DNA of 64,000 nucleotides, taken from the NCBI RefSeq assembly GCF_004770145.1, contig NZ_RQFW01000018.1, forward strand, positions 1-64,000. The letters are read 5' to 3'. This document shows, piece by piece, positions 36,697 to 44,424 of this stretch; position 1 is the stretch's first letter, and each line of letters begins with the position of its first letter. The notes below the pieces were generated by a model. It did no database searches, was not told the origin of the DNA, and was given only the letters and a program-made list of their open reading frames with translations. The position numbers and the translations under genes were made by a program. This DNA is from Leptospira bourretii. Lineage in GTDB: Bacteria > Spirochaetota > Leptospiria > Leptospirales > Leptospiraceae.

Positions 36697-37911
36697 ATGC
36701 GATATCTGAACTTCCAACTTACGAACATTCTCCTTTTGGTCCCAATGTTCGTAAGTTGCTCTGACTCAAATTTTTTGGAGTCTCACTGGAACCATCCCAT
36801 ACAAATACAAGGGAAACCTCCTTCGCATTTTTCTCCATTAGAAAAGAATATGGACCCAAATGCTTGTGGTACTTGCCATACGGAACAATTCCGAAATTGG
36901 CAAAATAGTTTTCATGCAAAATCCATTGGCAAAGGTTTTTTATGGCAGAAAGAAATTCTAAAATCTGAAGAATTCAAATCTTGTTTCCACTGCCACTCAC
37001 CTCTTCCTGAAACTAAATCAGAACTTTCGACTGAATTTTTAACTCCTGAAATCCTCAGTTCAAAAACCCATAACTTTCCAAATGGAATCAAAAACCCATC
37101 GATTCTATGTGCCTCTTGCCACATCAGAAACCAAATTCGATTTGGACCACCGCCAAAAACAAGCTTAGAGACAAACAAGGATATTCCGAAAGAAAAACTT
37201 CCACATAACGGTTATATTGTGAAAGAAGATTTTGAATCATCAAAGTTTTGTAAATCTTGTCATGAAAGTAAAGAGGAAGGAGTGAAACTTAACGGGAAAA
37301 AACTGATGGAAGTGTATTCCGAATGGGAAAAAAGCCCTTTTGCAAAACAAGGAGTACAATGCCAAAACTGTCATATGCCAAACAGGGAACACTCCTGGAA
37401 AGGGATTCATGATAAAACCTTTGTTCAAAACTCTATTTTGCCAAGATGGGAAATCATCGAACATGATGGATTTTATTCAGTAAAAGCCGAAATCAAATCC
37501 ATTGGTGTTGGCCATATGTTTCCTACTTATGTAGTTCCTAAGATCTATTTACGTTTTTATGCAATCACAAATGAAAAAAAAAGAATCCTTTTGGATGAAT
37601 CGATTGTGGGTAGATATGTGAATACCGATTTGAATGAAGAATACTTTGATACAAGGATCAAACCAAATGGAACTCTAATGGTTCAATTTGATTACAAACC
37701 TAAAAATAAAATCCAAGAATTTCTTTGGGAAATTGAAGTAAATCCAGATGAACATTATGTTCGGAGTTTTGAAGAGCAGTTAGTTACAAAAGCTGACATC
37801 ATCTCCAAACAAGCTATACAAATGTTGCAAGAGTCCTTATCAGAAAAAAAGAACTCCCGTTATCTATTATTTACTTTGAATTGGCGAGTGCCTGCTTCAC
37901 TTCCGCAATAA
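36697..37911 (+). CDS. Pentahaem c-type cytochrome lipoprotein
   Basis: A 404-residue lipoprotein (lipobox MFVSC, Cys near 21) with five CxxCH haem sites: CGTCH, CFHCH, CASCH, CKSCH and CQNCH. The first, CGTCHTEQFRNWQNSFHA, matches that of the anchored cytochrome at 27452, and both have a beta-rich haem-free second half; they are paralogues. Known relatives (cytochrome c554-like) pass electrons in the periplasm or at the outer membrane. The signal-peptide coding region holds a perfect 15-bp inverted repeat. The ribosome site is weak. Its 3' end overlaps the convergent metZ gene by 41 bases. Confidence 0.88.
   Translation: MRYLNFQLTNILLLVPMFVSCSDSNFLESHWNHPIQIQGKPPSHFSPLEKNMDPNACGTCHTEQFRNWQNSFHAKSIGKGFLWQKEILKSEEFKSCFHCHSPLPETKSELSTEFLTPEILSSKTHNFPNGIKNPSILCASCHIRNQIRFGPPPKTSLETNKDIPKEKLPHNGYIVKEDFESSKFCKSCHESKEEGVKLNGKKLMEVYSEWEKSPFAKQGVQCQNCHMPNREHSWKGIHDKTFVQNSILPRWEIIEHDGFYSVKAEIKSIGVGHMFPTYVVPKIYLRFYAITNEKKRILLDESIVGRYVNTDLNEEYFDTRIKPNGTLMVQFDYKPKNKIQEFLWEIEVNPDEHYVRSFEEQLVTKADIISKQAIQMLQESLSEKKNSRYLLFTLNWRVPASLPQ
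36715..36758 (+). repeat. Perfect 15-bp inverted repeat inside a signal-peptide coding region
   Basis: The arms are 36715-36729 and 36744-36758 (beginning CAACTTACG and ending CGTAAGTTG), with a 14-base loop. All of it lies within codons 7 to 21 of the pentahaem cytochrome gene. In mRNA it would form a stable hairpin close to the start codon, able to slow translation or cause transcription pausing. Confidence 0.75.
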
Positions 37912-39043
37912 TATCGTCAATATGTTCCAAACCAACAGACACACGAATGAGTCCTGGTAAAATTCCTACAGCAAGTCTTTCTGCTTCCGATAGTTTAGAA
38001 TGAGTCGTTGAAGTCGGATGGGTCACAGTGGTTCTTGTATCTCCCAAATTAGCAGTGAGAGAAAACCATTTCAAAGCATCCAAAAATTTTCTAGCTCTAT
38101 CCACTCCACCTTTGATTACAAAGGAAACAATTCCCCCACCCGATTTCATTTGTTTTTTTGCAATCGCATAACCAGGATCATTCGGCAAAAAAGGATACCT
38201 AACTAATTCAACATCGGCTGATTGTTCTAAAAATTCAGCCAACTTCATTGCATTTTCAGAATGTCTATCCATACGCACCGCAAGTGTTTCTAAACTTTTC
38301 GAAATGATCCATGCATTCATCGGAGATAAAGATGGTCCAGTATTACGAGCCATATAACGAATCGGTTGGATGTATTCTTTTTTGCCTAAAATAATACCTG
38401 CGATCACCCGGCCTTGCCCATCCAAATATTTAGTAGCAGAGTGAATTACAATATCTGCTCCAAAATCAGCAGGCCTTTGGATATAAGGAGAACAAAAACA
38501 ATTATCAACAATGAGAATTGCTTTTTTCTTTTTACATAATGCTGCTACCCATGCCAAATCTACAATATCAAGCCCTGGATTGGAAGGTGTTTCAATATAA
38601 ACGATTTTAGTATTTTCTTGGAAAGCTGCTTCCCATAACTCTGGTTTGTTGATATCAACGTAAGTTGTCGTCACTCCGAATCGTGGCAATATGTTCGCAA
38701 AAATCTGATGGGTGGATCCAAAAATAGCGCGAGCCGATACAATATGATCCCCCGACTTAACGAGACCAAACACAGAAGTAAAAACAGCAGACATTCCCGA
38801 AGCAGTAGCGATTCCGTCCTCTGTGTGCTCTAAAGAACATAATTTATCAATTAACTCAGTTGTATTCGGATTGGAAAATCTTGTGTATTGATTGCCGGTC
38901 ACTTCTTCTGCAAACAGCGCCCTTGCATGTTCTGCATCATCAAAAACAAAACTAGAAGTTAAAAATAGCGGGGTGGAATGTTCTTTTTCCCCGGTTCGTT
39001 TGGTTTGGATGCGAATGGCGTCAGTTTCAAAGTGTTCAAACAT
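37871..39043 (-). CDS. metZ: O-succinylhomoserine sulfhydrylase (Cys/Met metabolism PLP enzyme)
   Basis: A 390-residue enzyme of the cystathionine gamma-synthase family. Markers: PLFLTSSFVFDDAEHA, YTRFSNPNTTELIDKL, ASGMSAV, IETPSNPGLDI, VDNCFCSPYIQRP and SATKYLDGQGRV, with the PLP lysine in SATKY. The FDDAEHA and NQYTRFSNP features favour the MetZ subgroup, which condenses O-succinylhomoserine with sulfide to make homocysteine. Other family members (MetB, MetC, MetY) cannot be fully excluded. Its 3' end overlaps the cytochrome gene. No SAM riboswitch is seen upstream. A sulfide-using enzyme beside the sulfurtransferase locus may or may not be related to it. Confidence 0.85.
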   Translation of the reverse strand: MFEHFETDAIRIQTKRTGEKEHSTPLFLTSSFVFDDAEHARALFAEEVTGNQYTRFSNPNTTELIDKLCSLEHTEDGIATASGMSAVFTSVFGLVKSGDHIVSARAIFGSTHQIFANILPRFGVTTTYVDINKPELWEAAFQENTKIVYIETPSNPGLDIVDLAWVAALCKKKKAILIVDNCFCSPYIQRPADFGADIVIHSATKYLDGQGRVIAGIILGKKEYIQPIRYMARNTGPSLSPMNAWIISKSLETLAVRMDRHSENAMKLAEFLEQSADVELVRYPFLPNDPGYAIAKKQMKSGGGIVSFVIKGGVDRARKFLDALKWFSLTANLGDTRTTVTHPTSTTHSKLSEAERLAVGILPGLIRVSVGLEHIDDIIAEVKQALANSK

Positions 39044-39098
39044 ACTTCTACCAAGTTTGGCGATGAACGCTCGAAAACATCATTTTTTTTAGAAAATA

Positions 39099-39134
39099 TC
39101 TGCTATAAAATCGGAAATAAACTAATATAGCAGA
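39099..39134. terminator. Hairpin downstream of the MacAB-like operon
   Basis: TCTGCTATA (39099-39107) and TATAGCAGA (39126-39134) form a perfect 9-bp stem with an 18-base loop. It starts 5 bases after the ABC ATPase stop (minus strand), in the 95-base gap before metZ, and is followed on that strand by ATATTTTCT. It could end the exporter transcript or be a regulatory dyad for metZ. Confidence 0.45.
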
Positions 39135-39138
39135 ATTT

Positions 39139-39807
39139 TTAAGAAATTTCTGCAATTTTACCATCGATCATATGGACACGACGGTTAGCAAGGCCTGCAT
39201 AATCAGGATCGTGAGTGACAAATAGAATGGTGGTTCCATCCACTTTGTTGATCCGTTTGAATATCTCCATCACCTTATCTCCATTAGCTGTATCTAAATT
39301 TCCCGTTGGTTCATCAGCAAAAAGAAACTTTGGTTTTTGAACAAGAGCACGTGCGATTGCCACCCTTTGGCCTTCTCCACCAGACATTTGGCTTGGAAAT
39401 TTATCCTTACAGTGTAATACGGAAAAACTTTCCATTAAATGCAAAGCATACTCTTCGATCATTTTATGTGATCCAGTTTTTCTCGCAGGCATCGTTATGT
39501 TTTCAAGGCCGGTGAGTTCAGGGAGTAAGTAGTGAAATTGAAAGACAAATCCTATCGATAAATTTCTTAAAGTGTGAATATCTTTACTTCCCATACCCAC
39601 AAGGGAACTTCCATTCAATTTTACATCGCCACTTGTTGGATTGTCTAAGCCACTCACGATATAAAGTAAGGTTGATTTTCCCGATCCAGATTTTCCAGTC
39701 AGAGCCACAAAATCTCCAACTGCAATCTCAAGTGATACATCTTTTAAAACATCTTGAGGTGGTTCTCCGAAAGATTTAAAAATATGTGTGGCTTCGATTC
39801 CTAACAT
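39139..39807 (-). CDS. ABC transporter ATP-binding protein (MacB/LolD type)
   Basis: A 222-residue ATPase with all parts: Walker A GKSGSGKST, Q-loop VFQFHYLLPELTGLEN, signature MSGGEGQRVAIARAL, Walker [12 protein letters not shown] and switch His in VTHDPDY. The LPELT and VFQFH features place it in the MacB/LolD group, which powers mechanotransmission permeases rather than ordinary import. It is the last gene of a three-gene unit with the permease (no gap) and the adaptor. Likely substrates are a lipid, lipoprotein or peptide. Confidence 0.93.
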   Translation of the reverse strand: MLGIEATHIFKSFGEPPQDVLKDVSLEIAVGDFVALTGKSGSGKSTLLYIVSGLDNPTSGDVKLNGSSLVGMGSKDIHTLRNLSIGFVFQFHYLLPELTGLENITMPARKTGSHKMIEEYALHLMESFSVLHCKDKFPSQMSGGEGQRVAIARALVQKPKFLFADEPTGNLDTANGDKVMEIFKRINKVDGTTILFVTHDPDYAGLANRRVHMIDGKIAEIS

Positions 39808-41061
39808 TTAAGTAGCTCCTCGAATGATATCTACTGGAGAAAGACGACTTGCCATACGAGCAGGAATATAACTCGCAATCGACGCACTAAGAACTGCGAT
39901 TGAGAAACCCTTTATATAAATCATCCAGTCCCAAGAAATCATCATTGTTTTCATCAGAGCCTTTGAATTGTGTTTTGGATCTCCAATGGGAATTCCATCA
40001 ATATAATAACATCCTAAAATTCCTACAAAAATTCCTATGATGGCCCCAAGTGTTCCTAAAAACAATCCTTGGAAAATAAAAAGTTGAATTGTATCTTTTT
40101 CATCAAACCCAATGGAGCGAAGGATGGCCACTTCCTTTTTCTTTTGATTTACAACCATATTTAGAATATTATAAATTCCAAATGCCACAACGAGGATAAT
40201 GGTAAATGTTGTTGAGTTCCGGACTATATCCTGTGTTCTAAAAACTTGAAGAATACTTGCGTTAACTTCATCCCAACTTTCCACTTTATCTTTGCTAAAG
40301 TAACGAAAGTCTTCGGCAATTGCAGCGGCTGATCGAATGTCTTTAATTTTTACAATGATCTGCGAGACCTCACCACTGGATTTGGTAATACTTTGGACAG
40401 AGGATAAAGAAGAATATACCGTGACATCATCTACCAATCGGTTCCCGGTACTCAATACTCCAACAACTTTCACTGGGATCAAATCAGTTCCAGGAATATA
40501 AACAGAGATAGTATCTCCAATTTTTGCACCCAGTTTATTTAGAACTCCTTCACCCATTATGGCAAGGGAAGTCCCTCTTGATAAATCCGCAAGTTTTCCC
40601 TCAACAATGTAATCACTCAAATTGGTGACTTTGGGTTGGATACTCGGATCAACTCCAACAAAACGAGCCGGTGCGGTAGCTTTCCCATTCACAAAAATAA
40701 CTTCTTTTGTTAACTGCGGTGCAAAGGAAACAACCCTGTGGTCATTCGAAAGTTTGTCCATCCACCCAAGAACATTAGTTAAACGAGAGTTATCGGTCCG
40801 CCCCGATGGAGGAGATAACCAACGAACCATTTTGTTTTGAAAAAAAACATCTTCAAACGTTCTCTCTGTAATGAGTTCGTCTTTCGGAGAAATTTTAATT
40901 TGACCATCCGAATTCACCAATTGGTCAGTAATGACGGCCTGGAACCCTAACATAATTCCAGAGAATACAATATAACCGGCAGTACCCAAAACAATCCCAA
41001 TCAATGTTAAAATTGATTGTTGGGGTCTCGAAAGAATTTGTCGAATAGCAAGAAACAACAT
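39808..41061 (-). CDS. MacB/FtsX-type ABC permease
   Basis: A 417-residue permease with the four-helix MacB/FtsX layout: one helix near residues 17-40, a periplasmic domain of about 220 residues, then three helices in the last 150 residues (TIILVVAFGIYNILNMVV; FIFQGLFLGTLGAIIGIFVG; FSIAVLSASIASYIPARMAS). The cytoplasmic loop with KKKEVAILRSIGFDEKDTI is a family hallmark. It works with the adjacent ATPase and adaptor as a MacAB-like efflux or envelope-transfer system. Confidence 0.9.
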   Translation of the reverse strand: MLFLAIRQILSRPQQSILTLIGIVLGTAGYIVFSGIMLGFQAVITDQLVNSDGQIKISPKDELITERTFEDVFFQNKMVRWLSPPSGRTDNSRLTNVLGWMDKLSNDHRVVSFAPQLTKEVIFVNGKATAPARFVGVDPSIQPKVTNLSDYIVEGKLADLSRGTSLAIMGEGVLNKLGAKIGDTISVYIPGTDLIPVKVVGVLSTGNRLVDDVTVYSSLSSVQSITKSSGEVSQIIVKIKDIRSAAAIAEDFRYFSKDKVESWDEVNASILQVFRTQDIVRNSTTFTIILVVAFGIYNILNMVVNQKKKEVAILRSIGFDEKDTIQLFIFQGLFLGTLGAIIGIFVGILGCYYIDGIPIGDPKHNSKALMKTMMISWDWMIYIKGFSIAVLSASIASYIPARMASRLSPVDIIRGAT

Positions 41062-41062
41062 A

Positions 41063-41833
41063 TTAGTTCTTAACCAATACTTCGTCGCCTTCTTTTAAAT
41101 CCCCTTGGATGAGTTCTCCAAACTCAGAATTGATTGCCCCAATTCGAATTTCTATCTTATCACGTTTCCCATCTCGAAAACGAGTTAATTTCCCTCGATC
41201 CACGGCAACTAACGGAACTAGTACGACATTTTCTTTTGAAGAAACCTCTATGGCAACATCGGTTGTCATATCTGGTAAAATCCCTTGCGGGAGTTCATGA
41301 GGTTCAATGCGTACTAAAAACTGGCCATTGGATGGATAAATTCTTTCCACTTTTCCTTTATAAACGTTTCCACGAATGGATTCAAAACTAAGTTGGACTG
41401 CCTGGTCTGGTTTGACCCTTAAAGCCGACTCTTGGTCCAATGATACAGAGATATATACTTCTTTTAAATTCTGGATTTCTAAAAGAGGAAGTCCAGGCAT
41501 TGCTGTTTCATTTTTCGCAACATTTAACTTTGTTAAGGTGCCTGTAAATGGAGATCGAAAGGTGATTCCTGAATCGTTGGTTAGAAGGGCTTGCCCTTTT
41601 GTGACCATTTGACCTTCTTCCACAAAAATTTCTCGAACGGAAGCAGCAATTCCAAACTTTAAACTAAAACTATCCACAGGTTTCACAGTTCCCAAAGCAT
41701 AAACGGCTTCTACCAAAGATCCTCTTTCGATTTTCAATCGATTGGATTGGGAATTTCTAAAGAAAAGGTAAATTGTAACGATTAGAACCATTACAACGAT
41801 AAAACCAATGATAGATAACTTTTTACGGTCCAT
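41063..41833 (-). CDS. HlyD/MacA-type periplasmic adaptor protein
   Basis: A 256-residue membrane-fusion protein with one N-terminal membrane helix (IIGFIVVMVLIVTIYLFF). The lipoyl-like hinge shows as VREIFVEEGQMVTKGQALL and its partner FRSPFTGTLTKLNVAKNETA. A beta-barrel domain follows, then a membrane-proximal domain with VLVPLVAVDRG and EGDEVLVKN. It is short because the helical hairpin is minimal, so direct docking to a TolC-like channel is less certain. It opens the exporter unit and ends one base before the permease gene. Confidence 0.88.
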   Translation of the reverse strand: MDRKKLSIIGFIVVMVLIVTIYLFFRNSQSNRLKIERGSLVEAVYALGTVKPVDSFSLKFGIAASVREIFVEEGQMVTKGQALLTNDSGITFRSPFTGTLTKLNVAKNETAMPGLPLLEIQNLKEVYISVSLDQESALRVKPDQAVQLSFESIRGNVYKGKVERIYPSNGQFLVRIEPHELPQGILPDMTTDVAIEVSSKENVVLVPLVAVDRGKLTRFRDGKRDKIEIRIGAINSEFGELIQGDLKEGDEVLVKN

Positions 41834-41888
41834 GATGACCTAATAGTCAATGATCGAAAGTTTTTGAAAATTCTTTTTCTATAAAAAA

Positions 41889-43178
41889 CTAAAGGGACAA
41901 ACCGAAAACGAACTCACCTTCTTTGTCTTTGGCGGGTTTGTATTCCAAACACCTAACATCAACGAATTGGCCTTTTTGTAAAGTATGAAAGATACTGGAA
42001 TTTTCCAATCGACCTTTCAGATAATTATCAGTCACTAACCTGCCATCACTTTCGAGAATGGCTTCATAGGTTTTTCCTAAAACCGATTCAGCATATTTAG
42101 TATGGAGTGTGGAGCTAAGTGACATCAAATCTAGCACTCTGCGTTTTTTCTCATCACCAGGGATTGGATCACCAAACGTTTCGGCCGTAGTTCCTTTACG
42201 AACTGAATAAGGAAATACATGTAACTTTGCAAATCCAAGTTCGACCAACAAATCCTTTGTTTCTTGAAACTCTAATTCGGTTTCCGATGGAAATCCAACA
42301 ATTACATCTGTTCCTAAAAACAAGTTTGGGAGTTTTTCTTTGGCAAGTTCGATCCTGGTGCGAAATGCATCAGGATGATAAGTCCTTCGCATATCCTTCA
42401 AAACCTTTCGACTCCCACTCTGGATGGGAACATGCAAAAATTTACAAAAGCGTGGGTGTTTCATTAAATCTAATAAACCGGAACCCACATCCGGTGGTTC
42501 AATCGAAGAAAGGCGAATTCTAGAATATTCTAAAATCTTTAGAATATCTTCCAAAAGATTGAGAAATCCTTTTTCTCCATTTTCCAACCGGTACCAACCC
42601 AAATTAACACCGGTTAATTGGATCTCCCCAACCCCATTGTCTTGAAGATATCGGACCTGATCTAAAACATCATTATAATTTCGACTAACACCAAGTCCAC
42701 GGGCCGCAGGTATTTTACAATAAGAACATTTCCGATTGCATCCATCTTGGATTTTTAGATAAGAACGAGTATGGCCTTCTGGTAGAACATCGGAATAAGC
42801 AAATCGATCGAGTGTTTTCTCTGGATAACTATCCTTACCTTCAAAGTCTTCTAAGATTTTGTAAGGAAGAGCACTTTTTTCGGAATTCCCAAAAACACCG
42901 AATACTCCGGGGATATTTTGTAAAATTTCTTTATCAGTCTCCGCATAACAACCAGTCACATAAACCTTGGCACCAGGATTTGTGCGGATGGCATTGCGGA
43001 TGATATTTCGATTTTTTACATCAGCTTTATTTGTCACAGTACATGTATTCACAACAATGTACTGTGCCTCTTCCTGGGCTTCCGCCAGAGAAAAACCTTT
43101 GTCTTTTAATACAGAGTACATACCATCGGTTTCAAAAAAATTCAACCGACAGCCAAGAGTATGAAACTTAATTTTCAC
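41889..43178 (-). CDS. mtaB: tRNA t6A37 methylthiotransferase MtaB
   Basis: A 429-residue radical-SAM enzyme. The N-terminal UPF0004 domain has three cluster Cys ([27 protein letters not shown]), the radical-SAM motif is [11 protein letters not shown], and a TRAM domain closes it ([12 protein letters not shown]...). It adds a methylthio group to N6-threonylcarbamoyladenosine at tRNA position 37. [13 protein letters not shown] separates MtaB from MiaB and RimO. The GTG start overlaps the TPR gene stop (GTGA). Confidence 0.93.
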   Translation of the reverse strand: MKIKFHTLGCRLNFFETDGMYSVLKDKGFSLAEAQEEAQYIVVNTCTVTNKADVKNRNIIRNAIRTNPGAKVYVTGCYAETDKEILQNIPGVFGVFGNSEKSALPYKILEDFEGKDSYPEKTLDRFAYSDVLPEGHTRSYLKIQDGCNRKCSYCKIPAARGLGVSRNYNDVLDQVRYLQDNGVGEIQLTGVNLGWYRLENGEKGFLNLLEDILKILEYSRIRLSSIEPPDVGSGLLDLMKHPRFCKFLHVPIQSGSRKVLKDMRRTYHPDAFRTRIELAKEKLPNLFLGTDVIVGFPSETELEFQETKDLLVELGFAKLHVFPYSVRKGTTAETFGDPIPGDEKKRRVLDLMSLSSTLHTKYAESVLGKTYEAILESDGRLVTDNYLKGRLENSSIFHTLQKGQFVDVRCLEYKPAKDKEGEFVFGLSL

Positions 43179-43954
43179 AAGTCGTTCAGTGCTACAATCC
43201 GTTTAGAGTTTTCTTTGATTGTATTACTTTCGCCATTTAAATCAGAAGCTTTTCGGATACAATCCTTTGCTTCCGCCAAATAGGTGTTCGCCTGGGATTT
43301 TTTTCCCAATTTTTTATTAGTTTTAAATAATGACTCTTGAACGAGAGCCAAGTTATTCCAAATTTCAGCTGAATTTTGGTTTAAAGATGATGCCCATCGC
43401 AGACTAACATCTGCTTTGTCATAATTTTTTAGATTATAATAAATTTTCCCTTCCAGCTCTAACATTCGAAAATCATTTGGGCTTCCTGCCTTTGCTTTTT
43501 CGATTTGAGAAAGAGCTGTTTTGGAAGCACCTTTTTCGGAAAGTGCTAACGCATAAAAGTATCTAACTTCAGGGTTTTGTGGGTATAAAGGAATAGTTTT
43601 TTCAGCCAGTTCAATTGCTGGTTTCCATTTTTTATGGCGCGTTAGAATCGCAAGACTTGCTTGCAATAGGTCTTCATCATCGGGTTTACGTTTTCTTGCT
43701 TCCAAGATATTTTTATAAGAATTTTCGAAGTCGTTCAATTTATCATAGTTAAATGCAAGTAAGGCATAAAACTCATAAGAAGACTTTCCATCAGTCAAAA
43801 GGCTTTTGACTAGTTCAATTGACTTGTTATAATTTTTAACCTTATATTCATCCACAGCTTGGAAATAAGCGGAACCAACTTGTTCTTTTTCTTGAGAGTG
43901 AAGGGATGTTACGAGAAGACAGGTAACGGCAAAAGTATAAATCAAATGTTTCAT
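43175..43954 (-). CDS. Exported TPR-repeat protein
   Basis: A 259-residue protein with a signal peptide (about residues 1-20) and a run of about five to six tetratricopeptide repeats (residues 25-250), shown by patterns such as [38 protein letters not shown] and [17 protein letters not shown] (each a helix pair). TPR proteins form scaffolds for protein contacts; the partner is unknown. Its ATG overlaps the upstream DUF3592-like gene (ATGA), and its stop overlaps mtaB. Confidence 0.85.
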   Translation of the reverse strand: MKHLIYTFAVTCLLVTSLHSQEKEQVGSAYFQAVDEYKVKNYNKSIELVKSLLTDGKSSYEFYALLAFNYDKLNDFENSYKNILEARKRKPDDEDLLQASLAILTRHKKWKPAIELAEKTIPLYPQNPEVRYFYALALSEKGASKTALSQIEKAKAGSPNDFRMLELEGKIYYNLKNYDKADVSLRWASSLNQNSAEIWNNLALVQESLFKTNKKLGKKSQANTYLAEAKDCIRKASDLNGESNTIKENSKRIVALNDL

Positions 43955-44385
43955 AAAAGGTCCGATGGAACTGTAATGGAGTTCAAATTGACCGAATCAA
44001 TCCTGGAATGGTAAGGTTCGATGGGGTCCAGGTATAGGAAAACGCTTCCCCCCTTGGAAAGCAAGTAATGTTCGATATGTTCTTCGGTGATGATTTCGGT
44101 ATCTGCGGTGTAAAGAATTGGGTTTTCTCCCGGCCCCATATGGACGTGGAATTCCTGGTGGGAGAGAAAATCTGAAAGGTTGAGATACCCGGACCCAAAA
44201 TAGAGTCCCGACTGGAAGTAGTATTTATAATAGACTTTCACTTCAGGGAGGATGAGATTCGGGCGAATGAATCCCAATTCAATTCGTTCAATTGTGCCAA
44301 CAGTACGGATTTTTCGGAGTTGGAACCAAATTTTGCGGATAAAAAAATAAGAAAACAGAAAGACGAGGGGAATGAGGATAGCCAT
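43951..44385 (-). CDS. DUF3592-like membrane protein
   Basis: A 144-residue protein with one N-terminal membrane helix (LIPLVFLFSYFFI) and a soluble part that resembles DUF3592: VGTIERIELG, KVYYKYYFQSGLYFGSGYLNL and HMGPGENPIL (the family's strand pattern with a Y-x-Y pair). Function unknown. It starts 26 bases after clpC, behind two small hairpins. Confidence 0.65.
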   Translation of the reverse strand: MAILIPLVFLFSYFFIRKIWFQLRKIRTVGTIERIELGFIRPNLILPEVKVYYKYYFQSGLYFGSGYLNLSDFLSHQEFHVHMGPGENPILYTADTEIITEEHIEHYLLSKGGSVFLYLDPIEPYHSRIDSVNLNSITVPSDLL

Positions 44386-44394
44386 TTCCGTTCG

Positions 44395-44424
44395 CCTTTC
44401 CGAAAGGCTCTCTAAACGAGAGCC
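44395..44424. terminator. Twin hairpins over the clpC stop codon
   Basis: GGCTCTC (44406-44412) and GAGAGCC (44418-44424) form a 7-bp stem whose loop holds the clpC stop. A second small palindrome (CCTTTC/GAAAGG, 44395-44407) overlaps it. Neither has a long T-tract. They may reduce read-through from clpC into the downstream gene. Confidence 0.45.

Noticed and set aside
34253..37911. Full porin-cytochrome electron conduit (MtrCAB-like)
   Set aside because: The barrel has only about 318 residues, far too small to wrap a multihaem cytochrome, and there is no decahaem protein.
39044..39138. SAM riboswitch upstream of metZ
   Set aside because: The 95-base gap has a simple hairpin only, without the conserved core or multi-helix layout.
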